Assembly: GCF_014197105.1 (NCBI RefSeq)
Contig: NZ_JACIEV010000006.1
Span: 124,001-188,000, forward strand
Source: Sphingomonas jinjuensis
GTDB lineage: Bacteria; Pseudomonadota; Alphaproteobacteria; Sphingomonadales; Sphingomonadaceae
Reading direction: 5' to 3'
Length of the DNA: 64,000 bases
The position numbers and the translations under genes were made by a program. Within the stretch, counting starts at the first letter, position 1; each line of letters begins with the position of its first letter. Below the pieces are notes generated by a model that saw nothing but the letters and a program-made list of their open reading frames with translations, made no database searches and was not told the origin of the DNA. Positions 7,033-15,643 of the stretch are shown here, piece after piece.

Positions 7033-10000
7033 TTATTTCCTGAACAGATTGATCCGAATGTCGTCGTCCAACAGCCCGCCCCGCTTCCACGAGGAGATGA
7101 AGCCGCGCGCCTTCAGCCAGGTGGCGAACCGGATGTTGGTCTCGCTGCCCTCCAGCCTGGGGGTCGCCCACCCCGGTCCGATCTCCGGCAGCGGCGGCGG
7201 CAGCTGGCTCAGCAATCCGCGCACCTGGCCGTCATCCAGAAGGTGATGCAGCATGTTGAGCAGGCCGATCTGCGCTTGGAGAGGCCGGACGTGCTTGATC
7301 GCCGCCCGGGCGCCGTCGAGGTCGAGGTTGTCGACCGTCACCCCTGTGCGCAGGAGGATCCCGCCCACTGCGGCTGCTCGCGCCGGCTCCCCGTCGAGCG
7401 CGCCCAGGTCCATCGAGCGGATCACCTCGAGGCGGTTTTCGTCGGAAATGTCGGTCGCGAGCAGCTTCTCCCGGAAGTCGTCGTCCAGGTCGCAGTCGTC
7501 CTGAACGGCGAGGAACTCGTCGATGTTGTTCCTGGCGAAGGCGACTTCGGCCGTTCGGTCTTCGTTCAGGCGTGTAAGGGCGCTGCCGGAGAACTCGACG
7601 CGGTTCCGGCCGGCCAACAGCCTGATCTTCTCCGGATTGATACCGTCCGGGAAGGCGGTGAGCTTTCGGGGGAGCGCTTCGGCGTAGGCGGCATAGGCGG
7701 CGTCGCTCAACGCGTCGTTCTTGATGAGGAACTCGCGCAGCGGTAGGGCCGCCTCGCCGTCGGGAACTACTTGCCGAGAAAGCGTCGCCACTGCTTCCGC
7801 CGAGTTGAGGAAGTCGGTGAGGACGCTCTCGTTGAAGGTGCCTTGGATAATGAATGCCAAGCAGTTCTCCCAAGTCGCTTCGATCTTCCTAATCTCGAAG
7901 AGCACCGGTGTGAAAGCCGCGGGAACGTCGTCCAGAGTGGGGAGGCTGGCTGTCTGGCGCTCCAGAAATCTGACGATCAATCGCTCGTCGACGTCGGTTC
8001 GCGTCACGATGCGGCGCATGGCGGCGACGTTCTCCAGCCGGTTATCGGGCAGGCGGAGAAGCACGGCTTCGAGATATTCGTCGAAGCGATCCTCGATCCG
8101 GGCCAGCAGCGGGGCGCTCCCGGTCTCAAGGGCGAGCGTGTAGTTCTGCTCGTGCGGTCTAGCATCTTCTGCGATCGCCAGGACGGCCCGGAATACGAAG
8201 TCGAGGTTCCTGATCGAGAGTTCGTACAGGCCTCCGTCGAACAGCACGCGCACGAAGCCGGGATGGGTCTCGAGAGCCGAGACGTCCACGATCTGCAGGG
8301 GCAGCGAGTGCAGGCGTTCCGGAGGGAAGCCGATCCCGAGGGCGAGGACGTCGGGCAGCCTTTCTGAGAGAAAGGCCGGTAGTGCCGGGTGCTCGTCGGC
8401 GAGCCGGCTTAGCAGCTCCTCCGGCAGATGGCTCATCATCTGTGCGACGTGCGCGAGGCTGGCCGGATCTGTGCGACGTGCGCGAGGCTGGCCGGACTGC
8501 CCAGGACCGCGTCGATGAAGCCCGGCCAACCACTCCCCAGTTTCGCGAGCAGCGTGGGGACCGCCGCGCCGCGCGCGTAGTAGGTCTCCAGGAACTCCTC
8601 GCACGCGGGGAAGTCGGATGCGACGTAATCCAGGAACCTGGCCGTGTGCCCCGGATATGTCGTCGTGTTGCCAAGGAGGCAGTCCACGATCCGGGCGTTC
8701 AGGACGTAGTTCCGGCCGAAGTCGTCATCGCGCATGGCGGCGATGACCTCCCTGGGATTGTCGATCTGAAAATCCGGCTTCGGGTTGCCGTAGCCCCGGA
8801 TGCGGATCAGGAACCTGTTGTCGCTCGGCGAGAGCCGGCCTGAGTGGAACAGCGAGGTGTACTGATAGTGGGTGTCGTCCAGATACCCTTCGAAGACTAG
8901 AAAGCGGGCGAGGTCTGCACCCTCGCCGAATGGCTCGAATAGGTCGTTGAGGTCTGCCGCGCCTTCGCGGATGGTCTCGTTGAACCTTGCCAGGCGGACC
9001 CCGCCCAGTTTGACGCGGAGGTCGGCGATGTTCCTTGCGGTCGCGTCCCGGGAGGCGGTCGACTTCCGCTCGACCTCCTCCGTGCGCTGCTGGAGGGTCC
9101 TGCCCGAGCCCACCTCCTGCTCCAGCCCGGTGAACTGCACCCGCTGCTGGCCGCCATTCACGCTCCTTACGTAAGCGTGACTCGAGGCCAGGATCTCGTC
9201 CAGGCGGTCGCTCCGGGACAGGGCGGTGAGCCAAATCATGTTGCCCTGGTTAGTCCCGATCTGCGTGTAGCCGTCGGGGACCCGCTCGATCACAGCCATC
9301 GCGTAGCTCCTGCGCAACTCCGCAAGGTCGGTGGGCAGTTGCCGGTCGGTCTCGTCCAGGAGCGCTTCGAGGCGGGAGATCTCGCCCGCGTACCGGGCCT
9401 CGACTGCCGTGACGTATTCGTCGCGACGGCGCAGGACCCCTGCGAGATTGCCTCGACCGCGATGGAGATGCTCGAAGTCGCTGGGGAAGACGTTTTTGTA
9501 GATCAGGATCGCGAGCAGCTTGTTCGGATCCAGATCGCCCTCGCTCCCGGTCTCCAGGTTGGCGGCGTAGATGGCGTACTCGTTGAAGATGTTCCGGATC
9601 AGTCTGAGATCGTCCAGGTACCTGGAAACTTCCCGCAGGAACTGCTGGTTCAGCCTGTCGCCTATCGAGAGGCGCTTCACCTGCTCCAGCACCTTGTCGA
9701 TGGAATTGGAGCTGTTGATGATTGGAATGACCGGGATGATGAACTCGAAGAATTTTGTGCGGTCCGTATTCGCGAACATGTCGTCGCGGAGTGCGTAGAG
9801 GAACCGGACCGGTCGCCTGACACCCGAGTTGGCGTTAATCAGGCTGTTGATCTCGCGCAGTGTGACGAAGATGTCTGGGTTTTCGAATCTATCGAGGTCC
9901 TCGATGACGACGAGGTCGTATCGCGTGGACTGGAAGAAGTAGATAATTTCGTCTAGGTGGCGGTTCAGGATGGACTCCTCGGTCGTCGCCGTGGGCGTGA

Positions 10001-10727
10001 TCTCGATGTCCTTCAGCGAGATGCTCTTTAGGGAAATGCCGAAGCTGGCGACGTAGATGCGATGGCAGACCAGCCAGATAAATGCGCCCGCGATCACGAT
10101 CCCGAGCAGATTAAACCAGTACGTCGGGCCGAGCGGCTTGAAGTAGGCGCCCGAGAGGACGGTCGCGCGGCTCTGCATGAGGTGCCAGCAGGCGATCAGG
10201 CCGAGAGCCGTGAACAGGGAGACGAAGGCCGACCACCGCCCGGGCGACTGGATCCGCTTGAACCTCGAGAGCGGGAGGCGGTTCGCGTCCGCCCCGTAAA
10301 GCATCTGCTGGAGGATACTCCGCTCGATCTCCTGTCGGCTCGCCTTTGGTGCGCCGGAGACCGTTTCGGGAAGGAAGGCGGCTAGTGATATCTGCAGGAC
10401 CGGGTGTTCGTATCTTAGCAGGAACGACTTGATGATGCTGCTCTTGCCCGACCCGTAAGGTCCGGTGAGGGCGATGTTCATCACGCGGGGGTTCTCAGTC
10501 GCATCGGTCAGGGCGGCCCCGTATACGCCGGCCGCATCGGCCTCGTCGGTCGGGGCGAGGTCGACGAACCGGGAATTGTGCCCCGTTTCCGCCGCCGGCC
10601 GACCGACCCGGGCCGCGGCCCCGATGAGCCAACCGGCCAACTTCCTGCGAAACTCCACCAAGCCGACGATACTCCAAGAACGGTTGCGGGCCACGCTCAC
10701 CTTAGAGCGCGCAATTGCCGGTACCAA
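7033..10727 (-). pseudogene. YobI-like P-loop NTPase, frame broken by a 29-bp duplication
   Basis: Two frames cover this gene: the N-terminal part ends at 8436, and the C-terminal part runs from about 8466 to 7033. Removing one copy of a perfect 29-bp tandem repeat (8438-8466/8467-8495) joins them into one protein of about 1221 residues, continuing PASLAHVAQ into MMSHLPEELL. The N-terminus resembles YobI-type NTPases: FVDLAPTDEA, Walker A GPYGSGKSS (89-97), two membrane segments at about 165-184 and 204-221, and Walker B LVVIEDLDR (272-280). The rest is a long helical region with no recognised domain. The first frame opens at TTG 10727; GTG 10658 is an alternative start. The gene is divergent from a CBASS pair, so a defence role is likely but inferred. 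As read, it makes a 763-residue truncated product lacking the last third. Confidence 0.7.
8438..8495. repeat. Perfect 29-bp tandem duplication inside the NTPase gene
   Basis: Positions 8438-8466 and 8467-8495 are identical 29-mers, each beginning ATCTGTGCGACGTGCGCGAG. Twenty-nine is not a multiple of three, so the duplication shifts the frame; one copy gives an intact gene. Such a repeat could be lost or gained by slippage or recombination. Confidence 0.95.
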
Positions 10728-10872
10728 ATTCTAGGTTGATGGGCTCGCATTGTCGCAAGCTGGAGGTAAGCGGCTTGAACAAACAGGGATCAACGCCATA
10801 TTGGCGCGGCCTGTGGCGTAAGCGAAATCGGTGGGGGTGCCGAACCTGCAGGGGTAACGCAGGGAGGCGATC
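10728..10872. promoter_or_regulatory. Divergent promoter region between NTPase and CBASS genes
   Basis: This 145-base gap separates the oppositely transcribed NTPase and CD-NTase genes and must carry both promoters. It ends with GGAGG at 10863-10867, a strong ribosome site for the CD-NTase. No clear operator palindrome was found. Confidence 0.45.
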
Positions 10873-12189
10873 ATCAGCAGGGCCGACGACTTCAAGACGC
10901 TGTTCTCGAACATCGCGATCGACAATGAGGCGACGATCTCACTTCGCTATGGCGAGGTCACGCGCGCGTTGAACCTGGAGTTCCGCGCCACTGAGTCCCG
11001 AACAGCCAACAGCCTCCAGGTGGGGTCATATGGTAGGTGGACCGGCATCCGGGGCATCTCCGACCTGGATATGCTTTACATCATGCCGGCGGGCTGCTGG
11101 TCCGACTACAAGGACGGTGGGCAGTACAAGTTGCTCCGCAAGGCGGCCGACGCGATCCTCGCCCGCTACCCCAACACCGAGGTCTATCCAGACACGTTGG
11201 TGGTCGTCGTCAAGTACGCCAACTTCAAGATCGAGGTTCAGCCCGTCTTCGAGGACGAGAGCGGCTTCTGGTATCCATACACCAAGAACGGCGGCAGCTG
11301 GCGGCTCACCAAGCCGAGGGCCGAGCTGACCGCCACGAGGCAGATTGACGACGACAAGAATGGCAACCTGCGTCGGCTGTGCAAGATGGCGCGAGCTTGG
11401 AAGAACAAGCACGGCGTGGCCATGGGCGGCCTGCTGATCGACACCCTGGTACACAACTTCCTGCTGTCCACGTCCGACTTCGACAAGACCACCCACTACT
11501 CGTGTGGTCAGATGATGCGTGACTTCCTGGAGTATTTGGCCGACCAGCCTAAGCAGGACCGCTACGCGGCGCTGGGCAGTGGTCAGCACGTCAAGGTACA
11601 CAAGCGGTTCGAGGCCAAGGCCAAGAAGGGGTTGGAGCTGGCCGACAAGGCGCTGGAGGCGGGCGAGGAGGCTAAGGCCAACAATCGCTGGCGCAAGCTG
11701 TTCGGCAGGGCCTACCCGCTGTCTGACACCACCGAGGTCAAGAAGGCCTACATCGCGGAGGCTGGCTACACCGCAGAGAACACCGAGGAGTTCATCGAGG
11801 ATCGCTTTCCCGTGGACATCAGGTACACGCTCCGCCTTGAGTGCGAGGTGTCACAGCACGGGTTTAGGACCATCCTGCTGAGGGCGGGCAGGGGGCTGGG
11901 CCTGGGCCGCCTCAAGGTGTTCAAGTCCAAATCACTGCAGTTCTGGATAGTGGACCAGGACATCAAGGGCATCTACCACGTCTATTGGAAGGTGCTGAAC
12001 CGGGGGCCGGAGGCGATCAGGCTGGATAAGATACGCGGCCAGATTGAGGCCGACAGTGGGTCGAAGATGAAGAAGGAGCGCTCCGACTTCCGTGGCGAGC
12101 ACATCGTCGACTGCTACGCCGTCCAGGACGGTGTTGTGGTCGCCAAGGACCGCATTCACGTCCCCATCGTAGATCAGTCGGAGCAATGA
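10873..12189 (+). CDS. CD-NTase (SMODS) with AGS-C sensor domain, CBASS
   Basis: This protein (438 residues if started at 10873) should make a cyclic di- or oligonucleotide alarm signal on phage infection. The catalytic core is GSYGRWTGIRGISDLDM (GS at 51-52, acidic residues D64 and D66) with a third acidic residue E121 in KIEVQPVF. The C-terminal 60 residues (YWKVLNRGPEAIRLDKIRG, then GEHIVDCYAVQDGVVVAKDRI) match the AGS-C sensor found on SMODS enzymes. The conserved N-terminal helix (RADDFKTLFSNIAI, then RYGEVTRALN) is in frame from 10873, but the codon at the ideal distance from GGAGG is ATC, not ATG. The next conventional start is TTG 10969, which would remove 32 residues of this helix. 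It overlaps the SLATT gene by 4 bases. Confidence 0.88.
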   Translation: MSRADDFKTLFSNIAIDNEATISLRYGEVTRALNLEFRATESRTANSLQVGSYGRWTGIRGISDLDMLYIMPAGCWSDYKDGGQYKLLRKAADAILARYPNTEVYPDTLVVVVKYANFKIEVQPVFEDESGFWYPYTKNGGSWRLTKPRAELTATRQIDDDKNGNLRRLCKMARAWKNKHGVAMGGLLIDTLVHNFLLSTSDFDKTTHYSCGQMMRDFLEYLADQPKQDRYAALGSGQHVKVHKRFEAKAKKGLELADKALEAGEEAKANNRWRKLFGRAYPLSDTTEVKKAYIAEAGYTAENTEEFIEDRFPVDIRYTLRLECEVSQHGFRTILLRAGRGLGLGRLKVFKSKSLQFWIVDQDIKGIYHVYWKVLNRGPEAIRLDKIRGQIEADSGSKMKKERSDFRGEHIVDCYAVQDGVVVAKDRIHVPIVDQSEQ

Positions 12190-12770
12190 TGGACAAGGAC
12201 CTGCTGCTGAGAACCATAGCCGAGAAGGGCTATGACGTGGGCTTCGGCGCGAAGAAGACGTTCGCTACCTACGACATCATAGGCAAGGGGCCGGGCTGGG
12301 TGGGCCTGATCTCGGGCGCGGTGGGGATCTTCGCCCTTATCTTCGAGCCATTGTCCGCCAAGGTGCCATCGGCGATCCTGCTCATCGCGGGCTTCGCCAG
12401 CGTATATCTCTCGTTCTACCGAGCCGAGGATTATGAGAAGGCCGCCAACAAGCTGCTATCTCAGTATAACAGATTGAAGGCTCTCTACCGCAGCGTTCAG
12501 TCTGGTCAGGACACGGTCGCTGCAAAGGCTGAACTCGATGTCATTGATGCGGAATATTACGCTACCACGATTGGTCGGCAGGTATTTTTAAGCGGCTGGT
12601 ATGCACACTACAAGCTGTTCGCCGAATCGCAGATTGGCTGGATGGACGAACAGCTCCACTTTACGTGGAAGGACAAGTGGCCCGTCTCCGCACGGATTAC
12701 GATCCTAATTGGCCTGCTGGGAGTCGGTGCCGGAGTTATTTGGCTAATAGCGAAGAGGTCATTCTGCTAG
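12186..12770 (+). CDS. SLATT-domain membrane effector, CBASS
   Basis: This 194-residue protein starts at an ATG overlapping the CD-NTase stop; a second ATG at 12189 is possible. Two close membrane segments at about 38-56 and 61-78 are followed by a cytoplasmic helical region (AEDYEKAANKLLSQYNRLKALYRS) and a C-terminal hydrophobic helix at 171-189. This is the layout of SLATT proteins, the two-TM partners of SMODS and SLOG genes that are predicted to form pores when nucleotide signals appear. No ubiquitin-like accessory genes (Cap2/Cap3) lie nearby, so this would be a minimal two-gene type I CBASS. Confidence 0.82.
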   Translation: MMDKDLLLRTIAEKGYDVGFGAKKTFATYDIIGKGPGWVGLISGAVGIFALIFEPLSAKVPSAILLIAGFASVYLSFYRAEDYEKAANKLLSQYNRLKALYRSVQSGQDTVAAKAELDVIDAEYYATTIGRQVFLSGWYAHYKLFAESQIGWMDEQLHFTWKDKWPVSARITILIGLLGVGAGVIWLIAKRSFC

Positions 12771-12843
12771 GCTGGGTTCTTACGTGTAGCAGACATGCGT
12801 CGCCTGAACAAAAGACTACCCACGGTCTGCGTCCTCAACAGAG

Positions 12844-12905
12844 ATGAACAAGCGTCCGCTTTTGAAAAGGGGCAAAACACTGTTGAATGACCAGGGTTGG
12901 GTCTG
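12844..12905 (+). repeat. Dispersed intergenic repeat, copy 1
   Basis: It begins ATGAACAAGCGTCCGCTTTT and carries the second half-site GAATGACCAGGGTTGGGTC 41 bases later (12885). It is the first of seven copies of a ~60-base element with nearly constant half-site spacing, all on the + strand and between genes. It lies downstream of the SLATT gene. Confidence 0.7.
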
Positions 12906-12985
12906 CCCGGTACGGGAGCTGCCGGTCGGCTCACGACCAAGACGTTTCAATGGCCGATACACAGGTTCGAAGGAGAGCTGCAAAT

Positions 12986-13429
12986 TCAGGCTGCCTCGCT
13001 GTCAGGATTGCGATCGATCGCGGGCCAAGCCGGCAAATGATCGAGGTCAGCGAATTCGGCACCCAGCAGCCGGTCGTTGATTTTGGGAAACAGCCGTGCA
13101 GCCGTGTCCCAGATCAGAAAGCCAGCGACGATCTGCAGCGTTTCAGCGCGGATTTTACCGAGCGCAGTCTGGAGTGAGGGCCGGGTCAGCACATGCCGTG
13201 CGGCTGTCCCAGCAAGCATGGTCTCGATCAGATCAGCGTAGCGCTTAATTAACTCGCCGGAGAGACACGCGTTGAGCATCTCCAGCCGGGGATGGTCGCT
13301 CTTAAGCGAGTCAGATAGACCTGCTCGCGACCCATCACGGCGCTGCGCTGGATCTAAAACAATATCGCCATCAGGTCTAAGAAGTGCGGGCCACCGCGCC
13401 GCGGATGCTGGCGATACCGAAGCATGCCC
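12986..13429 (-). pseudogene. Remnant coding frame, unknown function
   Basis: The frame is open over 148 codons but has no usual start until ATG 13279 (97 residues). The upstream in-frame part still looks protein-like (PALLRPDGDIVLDP, then SLKSDHPRLE leading into MLNACLSGELIKRYADLIETMLAG), which suggests a gene that lost its 5' end. The C-terminal half is helical with one hydrophobic stretch (LQIVAGFLIWDTAARLF). I do not recognise a family. A shorter intact gene starting at ATG 13279 cannot be excluded. Confidence 0.4.
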
Positions 13430-13456
13430 TCACCACGAGCGCGGACAACCCCTCTG

Positions 13457-15007
13457 CTAGCCCAACCCCCAACGAGCACCCGACCGTTCTTCGCCCGCCC
13501 AACCATCTCTCGCGCCAAGCATATGATCGCGCTCGTAGTCGTTGATCTCACCGAGGTTCGCAAGATGCCGGCGCAGCGCTATCCGGCTCACCCCCAGCTT
13601 GTCCGCCAAAATCGAGACGCCGCGGCTCAGACTTGCAAGCGTCGTTGCGGTCGGTCGCTTCGCACGAGTTGTCGGCATGAGCAGCATGGCAGCGAACGCG
13701 TTGGCGCGTTGCTCGACCGAGGGCGCGGCCCAGGGCGTACTGCTGTGCGCGAGCGGCCGGGCGCGTTGTCGGTCGAACAGGATATGGCAAAGTTCGTGCG
13801 CCTCGGTGAACCGGCGGCCTAGGCCACGGTTCATCGGATGGTCGAGATTGACGAGGATGGTTGGACGCAGCCCCGCCCCCGCCAACGCGACTCCGCGCGG
13901 ACCCTGCTCTCCGAGCTCGACGTTGCGCACGCAGATCGACAGGCCGTGCAGCAGCTCCTCAAGTTTCGTCCGGGGGGCGTCCGGGTCGGGATCGGCCTCA
14001 TCGAGCACATCAAGTGCGAGCGCGTAGCCGGCCTCGAACGGCGAGGTGCTGGTCCAGGCAGGATCGTCGTAAACCAGCTCCGACAGGTTCTCCGGCTCCC
14101 GGTCCTGGGTTTTGGCATTATAGAATTCGGTCAGCAAGGTCACCGCCGCTTCCTGCGAAATCTGGGGTGTGAGGTCCCCAAACATCGCAATCTCCGGCGC
14201 AAGTATTCCAAGCCATGCTCCGTCGATCACAGGACGTGCTTTGCCGAGTGCATCGAGCCCGGCAAAGAGCTTGTTCGACAGCGGTCCGGCCTCGCGCCGT
14301 GAGTCGAGATACCAGTGAAGGGGCTCGAGGCCCGATTGCCCATCGGCAATACAGCGCCAGGTCTCTCTAACCTCGTCCGACCAAGGCGCACGCGCGACCG
14401 AAGGCTGCTCCAGGAACCAGTCGATTGCTGCGGAGAGAGCCTCCCCGACATCGTCGACCGGCACGCGTGCGCGCCCGTCTTCCAGAAGGAAGGTCGCGCT
14501 CTCGCCGCCTGGCTGCAGTCGGTCGCCCCAGCTCAGTTCGAGTTCGTCGCCGACCCGCTGAAAGAAGATGTCGGGCACCAGTCCGCCTTCGGCGGCCGAA
14601 CGCAACGCGTGGCGGCTGGCCCAATCCTGCCATTTCCGGAAGCGCTCGCTATCGCCCGATAGCTCCATCATCGCCAGATAGGCGAGGCGCGCCCAGCGTG
14701 GACGACGGTCTCCCCAGCCGGTTTCGGGTGGCAGGTGCGTTTCATGGAAGAGTGGCGTCCACGAGCCCACCAGCCAACGGATTAGCGGTGCCAGGAACCA
14801 TCTTACCTCTTGCACCTCGACGGGCCCGTCGGCGGTGTCGAGCTGAAGACGGCAAAAGTTGACGTCACCGACCCACAGTCGCCAACCACCCCAGGAACCG
14901 ACACTGTCTTCGGGCACGCTGCGGTCGGGCTGCTCGGACGCCAGGCACAATTCGAGCGCGAAGCTCGACTTGTCGCCGAAGAGCCTGAACTGATTCTCAA
15001 CCGCCAA
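13457..15007 (-). CDS. ImmA/IrrE-type metallopeptidase with C-terminal HTH-like helix
   Basis: This protein of about 516 residues has a long N-terminal half with no recognised domain, rich in tryptophan. It then carries the zinc-peptidase core FTEAHELCHILFD (HExxH-type, about residues 404-408) with a following glutamate in VEQRANAFAAMLLMP as the probable third ligand. This is the ImmA/IrrE fold, which cleaves repressors or antitoxins. Near the C-terminus, VSILADKLGVSRIALRRHLANLG resembles a helix-turn-helix. I prefer TTG 15007 because GGAGG lies 8 bases upstream; GTG 15031 would add 8 residues. It overlaps the small upstream gene. Confidence 0.72.
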   Translation of the reverse strand: MAVENQFRLFGDKSSFALELCLASEQPDRSVPEDSVGSWGGWRLWVGDVNFCRLQLDTADGPVEVQEVRWFLAPLIRWLVGSWTPLFHETHLPPETGWGDRRPRWARLAYLAMMELSGDSERFRKWQDWASRHALRSAAEGGLVPDIFFQRVGDELELSWGDRLQPGGESATFLLEDGRARVPVDDVGEALSAAIDWFLEQPSVARAPWSDEVRETWRCIADGQSGLEPLHWYLDSRREAGPLSNKLFAGLDALGKARPVIDGAWLGILAPEIAMFGDLTPQISQEAAVTLLTEFYNAKTQDREPENLSELVYDDPAWTSTSPFEAGYALALDVLDEADPDPDAPRTKLEELLHGLSICVRNVELGEQGPRGVALAGAGLRPTILVNLDHPMNRGLGRRFTEAHELCHILFDRQRARPLAHSSTPWAAPSVEQRANAFAAMLLMPTTRAKRPTATTLASLSRGVSILADKLGVSRIALRRHLANLGEINDYERDHMLGARDGWAGEERSGARWGLG

Positions 15008-15362
15008 CGAGTCGTCCTCCAAAAGCGTCACGCACCTGTCTTCTGGTCTTATAGCTCCTAAGATCGCGCTTGCTTATCGCTTTTTCTGCGAGCCATTTCT
15101 GCTTGAGATCGAAGTCCATCCGGTCCCAAGCCTCCGGATAACCGTGCCACAGCATGCCCTCCTCGATCGCGCGCGTCCGCCGTCCGACGAATCCAACACC
15201 GTCCCGCGTCGCCTGCAGCGCACTGCCGACCACTTCCGCCTCATCGAGGAGGTCCTGTGCGATCGCTACGCTCCATGCCGGACATTTAACCCCGGGATTG
15301 TCGGCGGTGATTGGCTCGCAATGCCGCGGGCTTGGCTCGTAGATGCGCGTGTCGTCAGGCAT
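14997..15362 (-). CDS. Small protein upstream of the ImmA-like gene
   Basis: This 121-residue soluble protein starts at ATG 15362 and ends inside the first codons of the metallopeptidase gene, so the two are probably one transcription unit. The N-terminus has two cysteines (RHCEPI, VKCPAW). The C-terminal half is helical and basic (DLKQKWLAEKAISKRDLRSYKTRRQVRDAF). The family is not recognised. Small genes preceding ImmA-type peptidases are often regulatory or toxin-like partners, but nothing in the sequence proves that here. Confidence 0.55.
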   Translation of the reverse strand: MPDDTRIYEPSPRHCEPITADNPGVKCPAWSVAIAQDLLDEAEVVGSALQATRDGVGFVGRRTRAIEEGMLWHGYPEAWDRMDFDLKQKWLAEKAISKRDLRSYKTRRQVRDAFGGRLVGG

Positions 15363-15494
15363 GGCGCAGACCTAGGTGATTTCGAGCCGGTAGCAAGCCA
15401 AGCTGCCGTTTGACCTATCCCGCGCCGCCAGCAGAACCATTGCCAAAATGCAGTTCCCAGCGGCCCCGGGCCACCTTCAACCAAAGCAACTTGC

Positions 15495-15557
15495 CTGAAC
15501 GATCGTCCGCTTCCGGCTAGCTGCCGAGACGGCGTGGACGACCGGAAGTGGGTCGTT
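15495..15557 (+). repeat. Dispersed intergenic repeat, copy 2
   Basis: It begins CTGAACGATCGTCCGCTTCC with the second half-site GGACGACCGGAAGTGGGTC 41 bases later (15536). It lies in the 281-base gap before the ene-reductase gene; nothing else is recognised in that gap. Confidence 0.65.
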
Positions 15558-15643
15558 TGCTCCGTCTAACGGAAAGCGATTGCGAGCTAACGCCGGACCG
15601 ATGCGACTTCTCGACCGTTTAGCCGGCGCCTCGCTTCCGCTAG

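Noticed and set aside
6881..7171. Minus-strand ORF of 96 codons overlapping the NTPase end
   Set aside because: Composition is that of an out-of-frame reading over the NTPase gene end and gap; the NTPase frame explains the coding part.
9177..9956. Plus-strand ORFs inside the NTPase gene
   Set aside because: Antisense shadows; the minus frame carries Walker motifs and membrane segments.
12841..13080. ORF beginning in dispersed repeat copy 1 (ATGAACAAGCG)
   Set aside because: The ATG belongs to the repeat and recurs in other copies with unrelated continuations, so it is not a gene start.
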